DNA from: CALOCV01 sp942491955
GTDB lineage: Bacteria; Chlamydiota; Chlamydiia; Chlamydiales; CALOCV01
Assembly: GCA_942491955.1 (NCBI GenBank)
Contig: CALOCV010000048.1
Span: 1 to 64,000 of the forward strand
Length of the DNA stretch: 64,000 nt
Reading direction: 5' to 3'
The notes beneath the pieces were generated by a model, which saw nothing but the letters and a program-made list of their open reading frames with translations, searched no databases and was not told the origin of the DNA. How positions within the stretch are numbered: the first letter of the stretch is position 1; each line of letters begins with the position of its first letter. The translations under genes and the position numbers were made by a program. This document shows, piece by piece, positions 59,982 to 64,000 of the stretch.

Positions 59982-60174
59982 GAGATCGCGTTATCGTGTG
60001 ATAGCGATAGCTTTCACACGAAAAACAAGAAGTCGTAACAAGAACGAACGTCAAAAGCGAAGGGCAGAGGGGAGGCCGCGTTAGCGGCCGTGTGGGGTCT
60101 GGGGAGCTATGCTCCCCAGCGGGGTTACAAGGGGCAGAGCCCCTTGTCTTCTGGACAGAGTGTAATACCCAACG
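59982..60174. repeat. Palindromic words before ftsK 3' end
   Basis: GTGTGATAGCGATAGCTTTCACAC, GGCCGCGTTAGCGGCC (60076-60091), GGGGAGCTATGCTCCCC (60101-60117) and GGGGCAGAGCCCC (60131-60143). These repeat, in reverse order and orientation, the words just after metG (59100-59200), so the whole field 59085-60150 is loosely symmetrical. Confidence 0.6.
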
Positions 60175-62580
60175 CTAATCGTCCCAAGCTTCTTCTTCTT
60201 CGAGGGCGTCATCTTCTTGGGAGGAGCCTTTTGCGCGGAGGACTTTGCGGGCTTTGGACCCTTCTTGTTGGCTGACGATGCCGCGTCGTTCGAGTTCATC
60301 CATGAGGCTGGCGGCTCTTGCGTAGCCAATTTTTAGTTTACGTTGGAGGAATGTCGTTGAGGCGTTTCCTGTTCCTGTAACGATGGAGAAGGCCTCTTGG
60401 TAGAGGTTATCATCGGGTTCGTCATCGTCGTCGTTGAAAGAGGCGTTGCTTTGCATATCGTCGAACGAGTCGATGATATATTGTGGTGGGGCTTGTTCTT
60501 GGATTTTTTCGATAACCGATTGGATATCGTGATCGCGGATATAGGCGCCTTGTGCGCGGGTGAGGTGGGAGGTGCCTGGGGGGAGGAAGAGGAGGTCGCC
60601 GTTGCCGAGGAGGCTTTCGGCGCCGATTTCGTCGAGGATGATTTGGCTATTGACGCGACTGGCGACTTTGAAGGAGATGCGTGTTGGGAAGTTGGCTTTG
60701 ATGAGGCCGGTGATGACTTCGCGGGAGGGGCGTTGTGTAGCGAGGACGGCATGGATTCCGACGGCGCGTGCCATCTGTGCGATGCGGGCGATGGGTGTTT
60801 CGATATCGTTGCTGGAGACCATCATGAGGTCGGCGAGTTCGTCGATGATGAGAACGATGTAGTACATCTTTTCGGGGATTTCTTTATCGAGGGTAGCTTC
60901 TTTTTCGATATCGCGTTGGCGGGAGTTAAAAGCGTCGATATTGCGTACGCCGAGGAGTTTTAGAATGTCATAGCGGTTTTCCATCTCTTTAACTAACCAT
61001 CGCAGGGCGTTGACGGCGCCTTGTGGTTCGGTGATAACGGGAGCGAGCATATGAGGGAGTTCTGTGTAGGGGGTGAGCTCGACTTTTTTTGGATCGACCA
61101 TGAGGAGTTTGACTTCGTTGGGTTTGGCATTCATCAGGATGGACATGACGATGGTATTGATGCAGACGGATTTACCCGATCCGGTGGCACCGGCAATGAT
61201 GCAGTGGGGCATTTTGGCCAGATCGCTCATGACATAGTCGCCATTAACGGCTTTTCCCAGAAGAATGGGGATGTGAAAGGGGGGGCGTCCTTGTTTATAA
61301 GCGAGGAGCATTTCATGAAATCCGACCTCCTGAGGGTGGGGATTGGGGATTTCGATGCCAACGGCTGCTTTACCGGGAATGGGGGCAATGATACGAATGG
61401 AGCGTGCTTCCATGTTGAGGGCGATATCATTGGCTAGAGCACGAATTTTTTGTACTTTGACACCAATGGAGGGGTGCACTTCGAATGAGGTGATAGTAGG
61501 GCCGCAGTTAATCTGTCCGACTTTGGCTTCGATACCGAAGCTGAAGAGGGTTTCTTCAAGGACTTCGGCTTGTCGCTTAAGATCTTTGCGTAGGGATGTG
61601 GTATCGATTTTTTTTGTTGCTGTCAAAAGAGCCGGAGGGGGGAGTTGAAAATGGCTAAAATCACCGTTGTGGACGGCTTGTGCGCGAAGTGCTCGTTGCC
61701 GTTTGGTAGGGGGAGAGAGTTTTTTCTTTTTGGGAATGGAACGAAAAGGGGCATCCTCATCATCAGTGGAGCCGGGGAAAGTCTCTTTGGGAGAAGGGGG
61801 TGGTTCCCACAGGGAAGAGCGTTCTTCTTTCTCTTCAAAGGAGAGGGGAGGAGGGGATTTTCTCGATAGTGAGGGGCGAGAGGTGATATTTTTTTCGGGA
61901 TGGATCTCCAATAGTTCTTGTCCGCTATCTTGTGTAGAACTCCCTTTCCAGGAACTCCATAAAGGCATCCGCAATTTGACAAAGCGAAGGATGTCTGTAG
62001 GTGTCGATGGAAGGATTTCGACGTCACTGGCTGAAACTTCTTTCGGTTTGCGAAGACTTTGAAGAAAACGAACAAAAGGGCGCAAAGAAATTTTGAATAA
62101 TGTTTTAAGAGACCAGAGCCAAAACAGAGAAAAAAGAAGAAAGGCTCCGGTATGATTGATCATCTCAGCAATGCTGAGATGGGGAATATCGCGATAGAGA
62201 TAAAAAAAGGGGGCACCACCCAAATGAAACCGTCTTTTCTGTCTCCAAAGCCCGGTAAAGAAGGTCTGTTGGAGAGAGGTGTAAAGATTGGGCCATCCCG
62301 CCTCAACAGCGGAGAGTAGAAGAGAAAGTGAGGTCAGTGAAAAAATAAAGAGAAGGAGTTTTTGAATGGGGCGTTGAATCGATTTTGCAAATAGCTTCCT
62401 CCAACCCCACCACGCCACAAAGAGGAATAGGGGATAAGCGGCTAATCCCCAAAAAGCAAGGAAAATCCACCCCAAGCTCTCACCCACCTTTCCCAAAATA
62501 TTCTGAGGATCGGTCCCTCGAGTGAAGCTATAGGTACTAATCACACCAATAAAGGTAAAGGTGAGCAAAAAAATCCCCAC
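60175..62580 (-). CDS. ftsK: DNA translocase FtsK
   Basis: Septal DNA pump for chromosome dimer resolution. 801 residues as read: four N-terminal membrane segments, a charged/proline linker (~170-330), the RecA-like motor (Walker A GATGSGKS near residue 465, Walker B VLIIDELADLMM, ATQRPSREVITGLIKANFP) and a C-terminal gamma winged helix (STTFLQRKLKIGYARAASLM). GTG start. The N-terminus is probably longer: an ATG at 62646 opens MSRKKKRDLPPPEPLTP in another frame and would join at 62585-62592 by dropping one base. Confidence 0.93.
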   Translation of the reverse strand: MGIFLLTFTFIGVISTYSFTRGTDPQNILGKVGESLGWIFLAFWGLAAYPLFLFVAWWGWRKLFAKSIQRPIQKLLLFIFSLTSLSLLLSAVEAGWPNLYTSLQQTFFTGLWRQKRRFHLGGAPFFYLYRDIPHLSIAEMINHTGAFLLFSLFWLWSLKTLFKISLRPFVRFLQSLRKPKEVSASDVEILPSTPTDILRFVKLRMPLWSSWKGSSTQDSGQELLEIHPEKNITSRPSLSRKSPPPLSFEEKEERSSLWEPPPSPKETFPGSTDDEDAPFRSIPKKKKLSPPTKRQRALRAQAVHNGDFSHFQLPPPALLTATKKIDTTSLRKDLKRQAEVLEETLFSFGIEAKVGQINCGPTITSFEVHPSIGVKVQKIRALANDIALNMEARSIRIIAPIPGKAAVGIEIPNPHPQEVGFHEMLLAYKQGRPPFHIPILLGKAVNGDYVMSDLAKMPHCIIAGATGSGKSVCINTIVMSILMNAKPNEVKLLMVDPKKVELTPYTELPHMLAPVITEPQGAVNALRWLVKEMENRYDILKLLGVRNIDAFNSRQRDIEKEATLDKEIPEKMYYIVLIIDELADLMMVSSNDIETPIARIAQMARAVGIHAVLATQRPSREVITGLIKANFPTRISFKVASRVNSQIILDEIGAESLLGNGDLLFLPPGTSHLTRAQGAYIRDHDIQSVIEKIQEQAPPQYIIDSFDDMQSNASFNDDDDEPDDNLYQEAFSIVTGTGNASTTFLQRKLKIGYARAASLMDELERRGIVSQQEGSKARKVLRAKGSSQEDDALEEEEAWDD

Positions 62581-62678
62581 ATCTCTTCAGAGAGGTGTGA
62601 GGGGCTCTGGAGGAGGCAGGTCTCTCTTCTTTTTTTTTCTCGACATGGCGGACCTACAAAACTCGCTCTACAAAGGTG

Positions 62679-62753
62679 GGCGATCGACGGGTCTCGAACC
62701 CGCGACCTTTGGAATCACAATCCAACGCTCTAACCGACTGAGCTACGACCGCC
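62679..62753 (-). tRNA. tRNA-His (anticodon GTG)
   Basis: Acceptor GCGGTCG pairs with CGATCGC (one G-T) with the extra 5' G opposite C73 that identifies tRNA-His; anticodon loop TTGTGAT gives GTG; T loop GTTCGAG. CCA is not encoded. Located between ftsK and a repeat. Confidence 0.93.
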
Positions 62754-62840
62754 AGAAAAAAGAAAGAATTATCATGCTCTAGATTTTCTTTTCAGTCAAG
62801 AGCGGGAAGGAGAGGACAGGAATTCCCGCCATTAATGTCT

Positions 62841-62952
62841 ACCACAGAGCTCACAGAGGGCACAGAGGGAAAATGCGTAAAGAAATAGAGAAAATCTTCG
62901 TGCGAAATCATGAATTTTTCTTTTTCTCTGTGTTCTCTGTGAGCTCTGTGGT
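62841..62952. repeat. CACAGAG inverted repeat pair without cargo
   Basis: Arms ACCACAGAGCTCACAGAG.. (62841-62867) and the complement (62926-62952), 27 bases with two mismatches, around 58 bases with no gene. Same family as the pair at 23190-23475. A small frame across it (62792-63037, minus) is only the translated repeat. Confidence 0.7.
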
Positions 62953-63017
62953 GTAAACCTTTAAGGACGAATGCAAAAAAAATAGCGGGAGCTGCTGAGG
63001 AGAGGAAAAAAAGGAGC

Positions 63018-64000
63018 TCAATTTTGGCTAATACCATTTCCTCCGGCTTTTTCGATTTTGATTTGTTGAATTTCGATAATTTCTCGTACGATTTTCGGAA
63101 GAAAGGAACTAAGGAGTTTTGTTGCTTTCTCTAGTTTCTTATCCTGATCTTCTTTTTTATGGCTGACACATAATTTAGAGAACTCTTCATCTTGGACTCT
63201 TAATTGCTCAGCAATCTGTAGATTCCACGTTGTCTCCCAATTTTCGAGTATATTTTTTCTACGAATTCCCATTGTAGTCTTGCTAAGAAGCAGATATGGA
63301 CTATCTGGCTCGTCTTCATTTGTTTCTGTTACATGTTTCACAACAAGATTTTTTATTTTTAACAAACATTGTTGCCATTCTTGTTTTTCAATTTTTTTGA
63401 TATCCATCTCCATTTGATCGATATTTACTGGAACAGTACGTTCCTTGCGTTTCTTTTTTGTATTGGTGGTTTCTTTGATCGCTGTATTGGTGGTTTCTTC
63501 GATCGCTGTATTGGTGGTTTCAGCACCAAACTCATCATCACTCTCATAATCACTCTCGTCATCACTGTCCTCTATGCGCTGCCTTCTATGCGCAAGTGTT
63601 TGCATAATATCGGTTCGTATTTTTTGTTTGTTAGTATCTTTGTTTATTTCTTCGTGTTGTTTTTCGACCTCCTTCTTCATTAATGTCTTCTTTGAAGAGG
63701 TTGGTTTTTCTAAAGGAGGGGGGGGGGTTATAAAGGACGGTGGTGGTCTTGTCGTTTTTGAAGGACCATTCCCCGTACCCATGGCCGAATCCAAGATGCC
63801 GGTATCACCTAAAGGCAATTTTTTTGTGGCTTTGGGATCTCCGTAGAGAAGGCGTCGGATATCCGCTTCATTTTTTTGTTGTTGTTGCTCTTTTTGTAGT
63901 TTCTTCTCTGAAAGATAGCGAAGAGCTGTTAGTTGTTCCTTAATGGTTTTAGATCCTTCGGGAGAGAATAGGGATCCAATAGGCGCCCCTACTTTTCTCA
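63018..64000 (-). CDS. Unknown coiled-coil protein, 5' end beyond the window
   Basis: The minus-strand frame is open from the right edge to 63018, at least 327 residues. From its visible N-terminal side: a Gln-rich helix (EKKLQKEQQQQKNEADIRRL), a proline stretch (RPPPSFITPPPPLEKP), a charged region, an acidic patch (EDSDDESDYESDDE), a three-fold TTNTAI-E/K repeat, and a long helical C-terminus (KIEKQEWQQCLLKIKNLVVK, KKLEKATKLLSSFLPKIVRE). No signal or membrane segment seen. The low-complexity mixture fits a secreted effector-like protein; no family recognised. Confidence 0.65.
   Translation of the reverse strand, partial: RKVGAPIGSLFSPEGSKTIKEQLTALRYLSEKKLQKEQQQQKNEADIRRLLYGDPKATKKLPLGDTGILDSAMGTGNGPSKTTRPPPSFITPPPPLEKPTSSKKTLMKKEVEKQHEEINKDTNKQKIRTDIMQTLAHRRQRIEDSDDESDYESDDEFGAETTNTAIEETTNTAIKETTNTKKKRKERTVPVNIDQMEMDIKKIEKQEWQQCLLKIKNLVVKHVTETNEDEPDSPYLLLSKTTMGIRRKNILENWETTWNLQIAEQLRVQDEEFSKLCVSHKKEDQDKKLEKATKLLSSFLPKIVREIIEIQQIKIEKAGGNGISQN
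63461..63521. repeat. 24-bp tandem repeat inside the coiled-coil gene
   Basis: TATTGGTGGTTTCTTTGATC plus GCTG at 63461-63484, again at 63485-63508 with one change, and a partial third copy (63509-63521). In frame it encodes an eight-residue repeat (TTNTAIEE / TTNTAIKE). Confidence 0.85.

Noticed and set aside
60397..60963. 188-residue acidic plus-strand frame opposite ftsK
   Set aside because: Antisense shadow of the FtsK motor domain.
62792..63037. 81-residue frame on the minus strand containing HHRAHREHREKE
   Set aside because: It is the translated CACAGAG inverted repeat plus flanks, not a protein family.

Overview
The window looks like a chromosome segment from a member of the phylum Chlamydiae outside the classical Chlamydiaceae (a Parachlamydia/Simkania/Waddlia-type 'environmental' chlamydia). 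The evidence is gene content and order: a histone H1-like Hc1 gene next to the RlmD methyltransferase, an insulinase-like protease / chloroplast-type glycerol-3-phosphate acyltransferase / RNase G run, a pnp-rpsO-tadA block, and an rpmE-prfA-prmC / ffh-rpsP-trmD-rplS-rnhB / gmk-metG run, all arranged as I remember them from Chlamydia trachomatis. A photolyase, YyaL, several transposon-like repeats, an ankyrin-SET protein and several proteins with paired hydrophobic segments (inclusion-membrane-like) point to an amoeba- or protist-associated relative with a larger genome.

Layout. 0-4.6 kb: PP2C phosphatase, cysteine desulfurase, MsrB, two membrane proteins, a TraB/GumN-like protein. 4.8-10.3 kb (minus): M16 protease, plsB, rng operon. 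10.6-14.1 kb: photolyase, ankyrin-SET protein, alcohol dehydrogenase, tRNA-Ala and tRNA-Ile. 14.1-17.8 kb (minus): TPR protein, ExbB, ExbD and a TonB/TolA-like protein. 18-22.2 kb: hctA, rlmD, tgt, yajC, pcm. 22.2-30.5 kb is accessory: an IS5-type element and a remnant, a GxxExxY fragment between inverted repeats, an unknown 539-residue protein, a secreted P-loop (zeta-toxin-like) kinase, an Inc-like protein and two decayed genes. 30.5-38.1 kb: rlmH, yyaL, a large TPR protein, and a proline-rich protein with a RhoGEF-like (DH) domain. 38.1-45.6 kb: adk, dps, a metallo-beta-lactamase-fold hydrolase, hflX, radC, pnp, rpsO. 45.6-59.1 kb: translation and tRNA-modification genes with two Inc-like genes between them. 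59.1-60.2 kb is a dense field of repeats. 60.2-64 kb: ftsK, tRNA-His and an incomplete coiled-coil protein.

Two features dominate. First, at least ten otherwise well-conserved genes (cysteine desulfurase, M16 protease, ADH, Hc1, transposase, RlmH, YyaL, MBL hydrolase, HflX, MetRS, the RhoGEF-like gene) are broken by single-base shifts, nearly all in short homopolymer runs. Both reading frames carry intact motifs, so sequencing/assembly error is the simplest explanation, but three sites are A-runs that could support -1 slippage. Second, the intergenic DNA carries several families of palindromic, MITE-like repeats, four of which (or their relatives) supply or touch the stop codon of the adjacent gene.

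Starts were moved from the longest open frame to internal codons where a Shine-Dalgarno sequence, an overlap with the upstream stop codon or a family N-terminus supported it. No searches or alignments were run; family names rest on motifs visible in the translations.
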